The position numbers and the translations under genes are program-made. This document shows positions 37,205 through 45,786 of a stretch of DNA of 64,000 nt, one piece after another. The stretch comes from Bacillota bacterium (GTDB taxonomy: Bacteria; Bacillota; Clostridia; Peptostreptococcales; Anaerovoracaceae), in NCBI GenBank assembly GCA_017443515.1, contig JAFRXM010000003.1, forward strand, positions 1 to 64,000, written 5' to 3'. The notes beneath the pieces were generated by a model, which was given only the letters and a program-made list of their open reading frames with translations, searched no databases and was not told where the DNA came from. Position 1 is the first letter of the stretch. The number at the start of each line of letters is the position of its first letter.

Positions 37205-39073
37205 ATGAAACCCGTTTCCCCAGAAGAATACAAACGCATGCTGCAGGATGACCAGGACTGGGCAAACCGCCTGGTGCAGGCTGTAAAGGACGACCCCCGC
37301 AAGTACGTCAAGTACCGCGATCCCCGTCCCATCACATCCATTAAGAACATGATAGAGACCTCCGCCGAGATGTTCCCGGACCACATCGCGTTCTACACCA
37401 AGTTCGAGAAGGGCCCGTACAAGACGATCACCTTTAAAGAATACATGGCGGACATCAACGGCCTGGGTACCAAGCTCATCTCAATGGGGCTTAAGGACAA
37501 CCGCATAGCGATCATAGGCGACACAAACTACACCTGGTCCGTAAGCGACATGGCTGTAGTCTGCGGTACCGGCTGCGCAGTGCCTCTGGACAAAGAGCTC
37601 CCATACGCGGACCTCAAGAACCTTATCAAGGAATCCGAAGCTACCGCCGTCTTCTTCGACAAGAAGCGCGAGCCGATATTTACCCGCATGATGGCCGAGG
37701 GCGACACTCCGCTCAAGTACCTCATCGCCCAGCAGGAGCACGAAGAACGCACCGTGGAAGTAGCGCTTGAAGGCGCTGAAGCCGAAGCTAAAAAGTCCGT
37801 TCAGGTGCTCTCCTTCTGGAAGCTTCTCGAAGCAGGCAAAGAGCTCGTCGCAAACGGCGACCGCAGCTTTATCGACGCTCAGATCGACTCCCGCGAGACT
37901 TCGATCATAATCTTCACGTCCGGAACGACCGGCCTTGCCAAGGGCATCATGCTCTCCCACCGCAACATCTGCGCCGACCTTATAATCTCGCCCACCGTAC
38001 TGCTGGTAACGGACCACGAGATCTTCTTCTCGATGCTCCCGATACACCACACTTACGAATACACCTCGGACTTCCTGATGCCCCACTTCAAGGGCTCGGC
38101 GGTCGCCCACTGCGAAGGACTCAAATACATACTCAAGAACATCCAGGAAGTACACCCGACCTTCTTCCTGGGCGTGCCCGCAGTCTTTGAGACACTGCAC
38201 AAGCAGATCTGGAAGGGCATCCGCGCCAAGGGCAAGGAAGACGTCGCAAAGAAGGGCGTCAAGATCTCCCTCTTCTTCCGCAACAAGCTCCACATGGACG
38301 TTTCCAACCTCTTCTTCAAGGAGATCAAGGAGCAGTTCGGCGGAAGGTTCCGCATGTTCATCGCGGGCGGCGCCGCCATCAACCCGGCCATTCTGGAAGA
38401 CTTCCAGGCGTTCGGCATCCAGGCTCTTCAGGGCTACGGCCTGTCCGAGTGCGCTCCGATGGGCGCCCTCAACCCCGACACCTGCCCGAAGGCCGCGTCA
38501 ATAGGCGTTGCGTTCCCGGGCTGCGGAGCAAGGATAGACGAGCCTAACGAAGACGGCATAGGCGAGATATGCCTGCGCGGCGAGAACGTCATGCTCGGCT
38601 ACTACAAGCGCCCCGACCTTACCGCCGAAGTCATCCGCGACGGCTGGCTCCACACCGGCGACCTCGGCTACATCGACAAGGAAGGCTACATCTACATCAC
38701 CGGACGCGCCAAGAACGTCATCATCACCAAGAACGGCAAGAACGTCTTCCCCGAAGAGCTCGAATACGAGCTTTCGCTCCACGACTGCATCAGCGAATCC
38801 ATGGCTTTTGAGATCGAATCCGAAAACAAGAACGACACCGTCATAGCGGCATCGATCTACCCCGACTGGGATGTCGTAAAGGCCGCGCTCGGCGAAGACG
38901 CGAACGATACCGCCAAAGTCGAGGAATACCTCTGGAAGGCAGTCAACGAGACCAACGACAAGAACCCGACTTACAAGATGATAAAGCAGATCTTCGTCCG
39001 CCACACTCCGCTGGAAAAGAACACCTCCAACAAGGTAGTCCGCTTCCGTCCCGGAAACAAGCAGGGCAACTGA
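37205..39073 (+). CDS. Long-chain acyl-CoA synthetase (AMP-forming)
   Basis: A 622-residue member of the ANL adenylating superfamily. It has the AMP-binding P-loop motif [18 protein letters not shown] (residues about 235-252), the A5 motif GYGLSECAP, the A7 motif [10 protein letters not shown], and the C-terminal hinge [17 protein letters not shown]. It activates fatty acids to acyl-CoA via acyl-AMP; chain length cannot be read. The ATG at 37205 has AAAGGAG 7 bases upstream, so an upstream in-frame start is rejected. It ends before a strong terminator. Confidence 0.94.
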   Translation: MKPVSPEEYKRMLQDDQDWANRLVQAVKDDPRKYVKYRDPRPITSIKNMIETSAEMFPDHIAFYTKFEKGPYKTITFKEYMADINGLGTKLISMGLKDNRIAIIGDTNYTWSVSDMAVVCGTGCAVPLDKELPYADLKNLIKESEATAVFFDKKREPIFTRMMAEGDTPLKYLIAQQEHEERTVEVALEGAEAEAKKSVQVLSFWKLLEAGKELVANGDRSFIDAQIDSRETSIIIFTSGTTGLAKGIMLSHRNICADLIISPTVLLVTDHEIFFSMLPIHHTYEYTSDFLMPHFKGSAVAHCEGLKYILKNIQEVHPTFFLGVPAVFETLHKQIWKGIRAKGKEDVAKKGVKISLFFRNKLHMDVSNLFFKEIKEQFGGRFRMFIAGGAAINPAILEDFQAFGIQALQGYGLSECAPMGALNPDTCPKAASIGVAFPGCGARIDEPNEDGIGEICLRGENVMLGYYKRPDLTAEVIRDGWLHTGDLGYIDKEGYIYITGRAKNVIITKNGKNVFPEELEYELSLHDCISESMAFEIESENKNDTVIAASIYPDWDVVKAALGEDANDTAKVEEYLWKAVNETNDKNPTYKMIKQIFVRHTPLEKNTSNKVVRFRPGNKQGN

Positions 39074-39100
39074 TCCCGGCTCAAAGGTCCTCACACAGAA

Positions 39101-39137
39101 AAACACCCGGAGCCCAAATGCAGGGTTCCGGGTTTTG
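39101..39137 (+). terminator. Terminator after the acyl-CoA synthetase gene
   Basis: ACCCGGAGCCC and GGGTTCCGGGT form an 11-bp stem (one G-U) with a 7-base loop, followed by TTTTG. Confidence 0.85.
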
Positions 39138-39263
39138 ATTTGACCTCTACGCGGGTATGCGTACATCTTTTTATACTGGAAAGAGCGTATCATAATTGCT
39201 ATAATAGCATGTAATATATTTAAGGATCATAAGTGCGCCAGTGCGGCGCAGTAAGGTAAAACA

Positions 39264-40769
39264 ATGGAATTCACAATGATAGAGACCGGGTGGCTGTCAG
39301 TCCTGCCGCCCATCATAGCGATAGCGCTCGCGCTCATCACTAAGGAAGTATACTCCTCGCTGTTTATCGGCCTGTTTTCTGGCGTGCTGATCTACAGCTT
39401 CTTCAACGGCAGCGGTGTAGTTGCGGCCGTATCCACGAGCTTCGACCTCATGTATTCGAAGATCGCGGACAACGCCTACATGATAATCTTCCTGGCGCTG
39501 CTGTGGGCAGTCGTAATGCTCGTCTCCAAGTCTGGAGGCAGCCAGGCGTACGGACGCTGGGCCGGCGCGCGCCTTAAGACCAAGCGCTCCGCCTCCCTTG
39601 CCACATCGCTTCTGGGCGTACTGATCTTCATAGACGACGGTTTCAACTGCCTTACTGTAGGCACAGTCATGAGGCCCATAACCGACCGCCTGCACATCTC
39701 CAGGGAAAAGCTGGCCTATATAATCGACGCCACAGCAGCTCCGATCTGCATCATCGCCCCGGTATCCAGCTGGGCAGTGGCAGTCGCCAGCGAAGTCAGC
39801 CAGACCGACGGTTTCAACGTCTTCCTGTCGACCATCCCTTATAACCTCTACGCTCTGCTTACCATAGTAATGGTGCTTATGATAAGCATCACCGGCAAGG
39901 ATTTCGGCCCGATGAAAAAGGCTGAAGAGCGCGCCATGAAGGCTGCCGAAAACCAGGCAGATGAAGACCAGCTCCAGACGAAAGGCAAGGTCATAGACCT
40001 CGTGCTTCCCATCGTGGTCCTTGTTGTCTGCGCCATCCTCGGAATGGCCTATGTGGGCGGCTTCTTCAAAGGCGTAAGCTTCTCAGAAGCTATCGGTTAC
40101 AACCCCACTGCAGGCCTTACCCTGGGCGCTTTTGCGGGGCTCATCACTGCGCTTCTGCTTTATCTTCCCAGAAAACTCATGACCGCCAGGGAATTCATAG
40201 AATCGATAGTCGGCGGCATAGGCAACATAGTGCCGCCCATGCTCATACTCATCCTGTCCTGGAGCCTCGGAGGCGTCTGCCGCCAGCTGATAGGAACAGG
40301 CCAGTTCATCTCAGGTTTTGTCAGCAGGACGAGCCTTCCGCTGGGATTTTTGCCCTTCCTGATCTTTATCATAGCCGCGCTGATGAGCTTTTCCATGGGA
40401 ACCTCCTGGGGCACCTTTGGAATGCTGATCCCCATCATCACGATGATCTGCGAGGCTGACGGAGCGGGCCACCTGCTGATCCCGGCCCTTGGCGCTACGC
40501 TGGCCGGCTCGGTCTACGGCGACCACTGCTCGCCCATCTCCGACACGACCATACTTTCATCCACCGGCGCGGACTGCAAGCATATCAACCACGTCGAAAC
40601 GCAGCTTCCGTACGCCACGCTGGTTGCGATAGTCTGCGCGGTCGGCTACCTGATCACAGGGTTCACCAATACCCCGTGGATATCGCTGGCAGTCGGGATC
40701 GTGCTCCTCATCGGCATCATTCTCATCCTGAACAAAAAAGGCTGGAAAGAAGACAAGCAGCTTCAGTAG
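39264..40769 (+). CDS. NhaC-family Na+/H+ antiporter
   Basis: A 501-residue protein with about 11-12 membrane segments. NhaC family features include GVLIFIDDGFNCLTVGTVMR (paired Asp residues in a membrane helix), DATAAPICIIAPVSSWAV and GSVYGDHCSPISDTTILSS. It exchanges sodium for protons, or possibly an organic substrate as in related malate/lactate antiporters. The ATG at 39264 follows AAGGTAAAACA; a second ATG 12 bases on is possible. Its stop overlaps the convergent zinc-ribbon gene by 7 bases. Confidence 0.92.
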   Translation: MEFTMIETGWLSVLPPIIAIALALITKEVYSSLFIGLFSGVLIYSFFNGSGVVAAVSTSFDLMYSKIADNAYMIIFLALLWAVVMLVSKSGGSQAYGRWAGARLKTKRSASLATSLLGVLIFIDDGFNCLTVGTVMRPITDRLHISREKLAYIIDATAAPICIIAPVSSWAVAVASEVSQTDGFNVFLSTIPYNLYALLTIVMVLMISITGKDFGPMKKAEERAMKAAENQADEDQLQTKGKVIDLVLPIVVLVVCAILGMAYVGGFFKGVSFSEAIGYNPTAGLTLGAFAGLITALLLYLPRKLMTAREFIESIVGGIGNIVPPMLILILSWSLGGVCRQLIGTGQFISGFVSRTSLPLGFLPFLIFIIAALMSFSMGTSWGTFGMLIPIITMICEADGAGHLLIPALGATLAGSVYGDHCSPISDTTILSSTGADCKHINHVETQLPYATLVAIVCAVGYLITGFTNTPWISLAVGIVLLIGIILILNKKGWKEDKQLQ

Positions 40770-42064
40770 CACCCGTATATCCCCTGCGGGCTGTTGACGT
40801 CAGGCATGGAGTACCAGGTCTTTCCGTCCTCGCTGATCAGAACCACGTTGGCCTCTTTGCCGTTGGGATCTGTTGTCATTATCACTTTCGGAAGCCCGTT
40901 TGTAAAATGTCCGGTAAGGGGATCGGAATTGTTGTAGGACAGAACCACCTTGCCGTTGTAGACGCCGGCTTTTACCTCCGCGGTACCCTGCGCAAGCTGC
41001 TCGGTATCGGAATTGGCGTACTTGCTGAGATTGATGACGGTGAACAGTCCATCGGGCTTGTTTGCGACCCAGGGGCCTTCCGCCCAGTATTCTCGGTACG
41101 CGCTGCTGGTCTTAAGATTATCGGCGCAGATCCATATGCCGTTTCCCTGGCGAAGGTTGCCGTCGTACTCGCCGTAGTAGAAGAAGAAATGGCTTTTATA
41201 GTTGTATATACCGAGCTTTTTTCCGGTCTCATCGGGTTTGGAGTACAGCGGGTAGTGATATTCCACGACCTCCGCTGAGGGCACGAGCATGCGCGCGGAT
41301 CCGCCGGCGCTTATGAACTCGCTGCGTATCGTATCAAAGACCGCGGCGCGGTTGCCGGCTTTTATCAGAGGCACCAGCTTGTCGGCAAGAGTCTGGAACA
41401 GTCTGGTCAGTTCCGTGTGCTGTATCGTATCTCCGAGCCAGGAAACAGTGCTGCCGAAGTTGAACCTTCCTGAACTGGTCAGCTCGGTGAGCTTGTCCTT
41501 TAAGGCCTGCATTGCCGGCAGGTCATCTTCGTCTATCGCTGTCCGGGCCAGGGTCTCGTAGGAGTGCATGATGAGCGGATCAAGCTCCGCGGCGGCCTCC
41601 GGATAATCCTTTATGAGCTGGTCCGCCTCTTCGATAAACTCCTCGTATTCCCACGCGTCGAACCTGCCCAGGAGCATAGCTTCGCGGCAGTCTACGTACT
41701 GCCTGCGCAGGCCTTTGTCTTCAGGCGCAAATTCGCGGGCCTGCTCTATCAGGTCTATTGCGCCTTTATAGTCTTTGGCTTCTATGGTAGCCGCGATCTG
41801 CGTCCTTATCTTGGCCAGTTTTGTAGACGGATGGTTCTGGTAGATGGAATACCCGCCGACGCCCACAGCTATGATGACCACAGCTATTATCGCAGCGATA
41901 AGGCCGGTCTTTTTCTTTTTCGGCGGTTCGGCTGCTGCAACCGGGGGCTCCTCTGCTGCCGACACCTGCACAGCAGGCGCAGCCTCAAATTGGACCTTTT
42001 CGCCGCAGAACGGACAGAATATGGCATCGTCAGGGAGTTTGTTTCCGCAATTTGTACAAAACAT
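40763..42064 (-). CDS. Zinc-ribbon membrane protein with MORN-like C-terminal repeats
   Basis: A 433-residue protein beginning MFCTNCGNKLPDDAIFCPFCG, a four-Cys zinc ribbon. An Ala/Pro-rich linker follows, then one membrane helix (about residues 53-72) and an extracytoplasmic region. That region has helical TPR-like content near residues 80-180 and MORN-like segments such as EYDGNLRQGNGIWIC and GVYNGKVVLSYNN near the end. Such zinc-ribbon/helix proteins are common in Clostridia and of unknown role. The ATG at 42064 begins exactly at the ribbon; an in-frame extension of 48 codons has no homology-like content and overlaps the opposite promoter. Confidence 0.83.
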   Translation of the reverse strand: MFCTNCGNKLPDDAIFCPFCGEKVQFEAAPAVQVSAAEEPPVAAAEPPKKKKTGLIAAIIAVVIIAVGVGGYSIYQNHPSTKLAKIRTQIAATIEAKDYKGAIDLIEQAREFAPEDKGLRRQYVDCREAMLLGRFDAWEYEEFIEEADQLIKDYPEAAAELDPLIMHSYETLARTAIDEDDLPAMQALKDKLTELTSSGRFNFGSTVSWLGDTIQHTELTRLFQTLADKLVPLIKAGNRAAVFDTIRSEFISAGGSARMLVPSAEVVEYHYPLYSKPDETGKKLGIYNYKSHFFFYYGEYDGNLRQGNGIWICADNLKTSSAYREYWAEGPWVANKPDGLFTVINLSKYANSDTEQLAQGTAEVKAGVYNGKVVLSYNNSDPLTGHFTNGLPKVIMTTDPNGKEANVVLISEDGKTWYSMPDVNSPQGIYGCY

Positions 42065-42143
42065 CGTCAGCCTCTTTCTGTTCTGATATATCAGCCTGTA
42101 TGGGTCAATTGTATCATATATCAGCTTAAAACAAAACTTTTGC

Positions 42144-42172
42144 TTGACATTGCCCACCGGGTTTTGTATAAT
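42144..42172 (+). promoter_or_regulatory. Consensus promoter of the HMA/P-type ATPase genes
   Basis: Perfect TTGACA (42144-42149) and perfect TATAAT (42167-42172) with a 17-base spacer. Such a strong promoter before a metal-export operon suggests that a repressor controls it. No clear metal-regulator operator dyad was found. Confidence 0.85.
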
Positions 42173-42227
42173 TCGTCTCTTAAAAAGCTGATCACAGAAG
42201 CCATTCATTACATGGAGGATATAACCA

Positions 42228-42446
42228 ATGAAGAAAAGTTACAAGATCGACGTCGACTGCGCGGCATGCGCTGAAAAGATGGAAGTTGCAGCAAAGGAAA
42301 CTCCGGGAGTCAAGGATGCTGTAGTCAGCTTCATGACTCTCAAGATGAAAGTCGAGTTCGAAGACGGAGCGGATGTGGCTGCCGTAATGAAGGAAGTATA
42401 CGCAAACTGCAAGAAAGTTGAAGACGACTGCGAGATCTACCTCTAA
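42228..42446 (+). CDS. Heavy-metal-associated (HMA) domain protein
   Basis: A 72-residue ferredoxin-like HMA domain with the metal loop VDCAAC near residues 9-14. The Met usual in copper chaperones (MxCxxC) is replaced by Asp, as in zinc/cadmium-type domains. It starts with AGGAGG 11 bases upstream. The last base of its stop codon is the first base of the ATPase ATG (TAATG), so translation is coupled. It probably supplies the N-terminal metal-binding domain that the ATPase lacks. Confidence 0.92.
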   Translation: MKKSYKIDVDCAACAEKMEVAAKETPGVKDAVVSFMTLKMKVEFEDGADVAAVMKEVYANCKKVEDDCEIYL

Positions 42447-44359
42447 TGAATAAAAAACAGAAAACGCTTCTATGGCGGATCATAATAGCCGTCATATTCT
42501 TTGTTCCGCTCTATCTGATCTCAGAAGAGATCATACACATACCGGGATTCCCGGACTGGGCGCTCATAGTGCTCTTCCTTATCCCCTACCTGCTGGTCGG
42601 ATACGATATAATCCGCAAGGCTCTTCTGGGAATCAAAAACGGACAGGTCTTCGACGAGAACTTCCTTATGACCATAGCGACCATTGGCGCTATAGCTCTG
42701 GGTGAGTACGGTGAAGGCGTTGCCGTAATGCTCCTCTATCAGATCGGCGAGCTTTTCCAGAGCTACGCCGTCGGCAAGAGCCGCAGGAACATCACGGAGC
42801 TCATGGATATACGCCCCGACTACGCTAATATCGAGGTGGACGGGCAGCTCGAGCAGGTCGATCCTGACGAGGTGGAAGTCGGCAGCATCATAGTAGTGCA
42901 GCCCGGCGAAAAGATCCCCCTCGACGGCGTTGTTGTGGAAGGCAATTCAAGCCTCAACACAAGCGCCCTTACAGGCGAGTCTCTTCCCAGAAAAGCCGAG
43001 GAAGGAAGCGAGGTCCTCTCGGGCAGCATCAATATGTCGGGCGTACTTAAGATACGCACAACGACGGAGTTCGACGAGTCCACAGCGTCCAAGATCCTGG
43101 ACCTTGTGGAGAACGCTGCTTCCAGGAAATCAAAGTCCGAAAACTTCATCTCCAAATTCGCAAGGTACTATACCCCGATCGTTTGCATAGCGGCACTGGT
43201 CCTGGCTGTCGTTCCACCAGTTGTGATGATGCTGATGGGCGCGGATCTTTCCGGCCACCACGCCGTATGGCACATATGGAAGGACTGGATCTTAAGAGCC
43301 TGCACCTTCCTGGTCATCAGCTGCCCCTGCGCGGTAGTGATCTCTATTCCCCTGAGCTTCTTCGCGGGGCTCGGAGGCGCCAGCAGCCAGGGCATACTCA
43401 TCAAAGGGTCCAACTTCCTTGAGACCATGTCTCAGGTCCGGACCATCGCCTTCGACAAGACAGGAACCATAACAAAGGGCAACTTTGTGGTCACAACGGT
43501 CCACAAGAGCCCCATAGACGAGAAAAAGCTCCTGGAGTACGCAGCCCACGCGGAAGCGCATTCTTCCCATCCCATCGCGCGCAGCGTAAGGGAAGCATAC
43601 GGCAAGCATATCGATATGAACCGTGTTACGGATCTCGAGGAGATCAGCGGCCACGGCATAGTCGCGAAAGTGGACGGCGTAAGCGTCGCCATAGGAAACG
43701 ACAAGCTGATGAACAAGCTCGGTATAGAGCACGAAGACTGCGAGCACGTCGGAACCATCCTTCATGTAGCTCTCGACGGAGTTTACAGCGGACATATAGT
43801 AATTGCCGACGAGATAAAGGAAAACTCCAAAGAAGCCATGGCAGCCCTTAAGGCCGCCGGCGTGGAAAAGCTTGTCATGCTGACAGGCGACGCTGAGAAC
43901 GTGGCAAAGAGCGTTGCGGCAGAAGTAGGCCTTACTGATTATAGAGCGCAGCTGCTTCCCGCAGACAAGGTAAGCTGCGTTGAAGAGCTCCTTAAGGAGT
44001 GCACAGGAAACAAGCGCCTCGCGTTCGTTGGCGACGGTATAAACGACGCTCCCGTGCTTTCAAGAGCGGATATAGGCATAGCCATGGGCGCGCTTGGCTC
44101 CGACGCCGCTATCGAGGCCGCGGACGTAGTCCTGATGGACGACGATCCCAAGAAGATAGCAAAAGCCATAAAGATCTCGAGAAAGTGCATCAGCATAGTA
44201 AAGCAGAACATAGTATTTGCGCTCGGCATCAAGGTGATCTGCCTTGTGCTTGCAGCTCTTGGCATAGCTAACATGTGGGTAGCTATCATTGCCGACGTTG
44301 GCGTGATGATACTCGCTGTACTCAACGCTATACGCTGCCTGTTCGTAAAGAATCTGTAG
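42446..44359 (+). CDS. P1B-type heavy-metal-exporting ATPase (zinc/cadmium type)
   Basis: A 637-residue P-type ATPase without an N-terminal HMA domain. It shows the actuator TGES, the membrane metal motif SCPCAVVISIP (CPC), the phosphorylation site DKTGTITKG, the nucleotide-binding HP (SSHPIARS) and the hinge GDGINDAPVL. The last helices contain ADVGVMILAVLNAIR, the Asp-Gly pattern of zinc/cadmium/lead pumps rather than copper pumps. It most likely exports Zn2+, Cd2+ or Pb2+. Function is presumably shared with the coupled HMA protein just upstream. Confidence 0.94.
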   Translation: MNKKQKTLLWRIIIAVIFFVPLYLISEEIIHIPGFPDWALIVLFLIPYLLVGYDIIRKALLGIKNGQVFDENFLMTIATIGAIALGEYGEGVAVMLLYQIGELFQSYAVGKSRRNITELMDIRPDYANIEVDGQLEQVDPDEVEVGSIIVVQPGEKIPLDGVVVEGNSSLNTSALTGESLPRKAEEGSEVLSGSINMSGVLKIRTTTEFDESTASKILDLVENAASRKSKSENFISKFARYYTPIVCIAALVLAVVPPVVMMLMGADLSGHHAVWHIWKDWILRACTFLVISCPCAVVISIPLSFFAGLGGASSQGILIKGSNFLETMSQVRTIAFDKTGTITKGNFVVTTVHKSPIDEKKLLEYAAHAEAHSSHPIARSVREAYGKHIDMNRVTDLEEISGHGIVAKVDGVSVAIGNDKLMNKLGIEHEDCEHVGTILHVALDGVYSGHIVIADEIKENSKEAMAALKAAGVEKLVMLTGDAENVAKSVAAEVGLTDYRAQLLPADKVSCVEELLKECTGNKRLAFVGDGINDAPVLSRADIGIAMGALGSDAAIEAADVVLMDDDPKKIAKAIKISRKCISIVKQNIVFALGIKVICLVLAALGIANMWVAIIADVGVMILAVLNAIRCLFVKNL

Positions 44360-44382
44360 AAAGGATCCGGAGATATCATAAG

Positions 44383-45720
44383 ATGAAAGAGGGAAAAACT
44401 CTTGATCTTACAACAGGTACCATATGGAAGGTCCTCCTGGCCTTTGTGCTGCCGATCCTTGCAGGGACCCTGATACAGCAGCTCTATACCGTAGTTGATG
44501 CCATCGTGGTCGGCAAATTCGCCGGAAAAGCAGGCCTTGCCGCCATTGATTCGGTGTACACACTTTTCAAATTCCCGCTGAATTTCATGTCTGGACTGTC
44601 CGCGGGCGCGACTATAGTCGTGTCCCGGCAGTTCGGCGCAGGGGATGAAAAAAGGCTCAGCGATTCGATTACGTCGGCTTTCACCATCGCGATATCGCTG
44701 GGCCTTCTGTTCTCACTTATCGGTGCTCTGGCAGCTCCGGGGCTTATCGGCCTGATGTCCGTGCCCGATGAGATCCGCGGCCAGACGCTGGTCTATGTAC
44801 GCATATACTTCGGCGGGCTGTGGACCATGACTCTGTACAACATGATCGCAGGCATACTCAGGGCTTTCGGCAACTCCAAAAGCCCTCTTCGCATACTCAT
44901 CGTATGCTGCGTGATCAATATTGCCGGGGACCTGCTTCTTGTCGGAGCATTCCACATGGGCGTAGCGGGCGCCGCTATAGCCACAGTCCTTTCACAGCTG
45001 GTCAGCGTGATACTGGCTCTCAGAGCGTTGAAAAAGACGCACTCCGCAGCAAACCATTCCGGACACCACATAAACAAAAGAGGGATCATCTCGATGCTTT
45101 CCATCGGCCTGCCCCTTGCCCTTCAGAGCATACTGTTCCCGGTAGCGAACTCCATAATACAGGCTGCCATCAACAAGATGGGAACGGATATAATCGCGGC
45201 ATGGGCGGTCTGCGGCAAACTGGATATGCTTATATGGTTCGTTGCCGACACGATGGCTCCTGCGCTGTCCACCTATACAGCCCAGAACATCGGAGCCGGA
45301 AAGAAAGAGCGGGTCGTAAAAGGCAATCTCACCGGACTGTGCTTCTCCGTAGGAACAGTCGCGTTTATAAGCATACTGCTGTTCCTGTTCCCCGGCCCTT
45401 TGGGCAATCTCTTCATAACAGCCCAGGACACAGCGGTGCTTTCACCTATGATAGTCCACTTTATGCGCATCATGGCGCCCTTCTACGTCTTCTACGCAGT
45501 GGCCGAGGCCTTTTCCGGAGCGTGCTGCGGGATGGGAGATACAGTAAGGCCCATGATAGTTACGCTCCTTTGCACCTGCGGACTCAGAGTGCTGGCAATA
45601 TTCCTGATACTGCCGCACTTCGGCACCATGGACTGCATCGTATGGATATACGTTGCGTCGTGGATAGCCACAGGACTGGCATTCATATTCATGTTCATGA
45701 AAAAAGCGAAACAGCTATAA
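44383..45720 (+). CDS. MATE-family efflux transporter
   Basis: A 445-residue, 12-helix multidrug and toxin extrusion protein, duplicated as two six-helix halves. Typical stretches are LAGTLIQQLYTVVDAIVVGK (residues about 20-40), LSAGATIVVSRQFGAG and MGVAGAAIATVLSQLVSVIL. It is probably sodium- or proton-driven; the substrate is unknown. The ATG at 44383 lies 23 bases after the P-type ATPase stop with CCGGAG upstream, so it is likely in the same transcript. An earlier in-frame start would overlap the ATPase gene by 85 bases and is rejected. Confidence 0.93.
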   Translation: MKEGKTLDLTTGTIWKVLLAFVLPILAGTLIQQLYTVVDAIVVGKFAGKAGLAAIDSVYTLFKFPLNFMSGLSAGATIVVSRQFGAGDEKRLSDSITSAFTIAISLGLLFSLIGALAAPGLIGLMSVPDEIRGQTLVYVRIYFGGLWTMTLYNMIAGILRAFGNSKSPLRILIVCCVINIAGDLLLVGAFHMGVAGAAIATVLSQLVSVILALRALKKTHSAANHSGHHINKRGIISMLSIGLPLALQSILFPVANSIIQAAINKMGTDIIAAWAVCGKLDMLIWFVADTMAPALSTYTAQNIGAGKKERVVKGNLTGLCFSVGTVAFISILLFLFPGPLGNLFITAQDTAVLSPMIVHFMRIMAPFYVFYAVAEAFSGACCGMGDTVRPMIVTLLCTCGLRVLAIFLILPHFGTMDCIVWIYVASWIATGLAFIFMFMKKAKQL

Positions 45721-45786
45721 CGTGTTCTCATACACAAATCATTGTGGTATACTTTATAATAATACTTTTTTGAAAGCAGGTATGAG

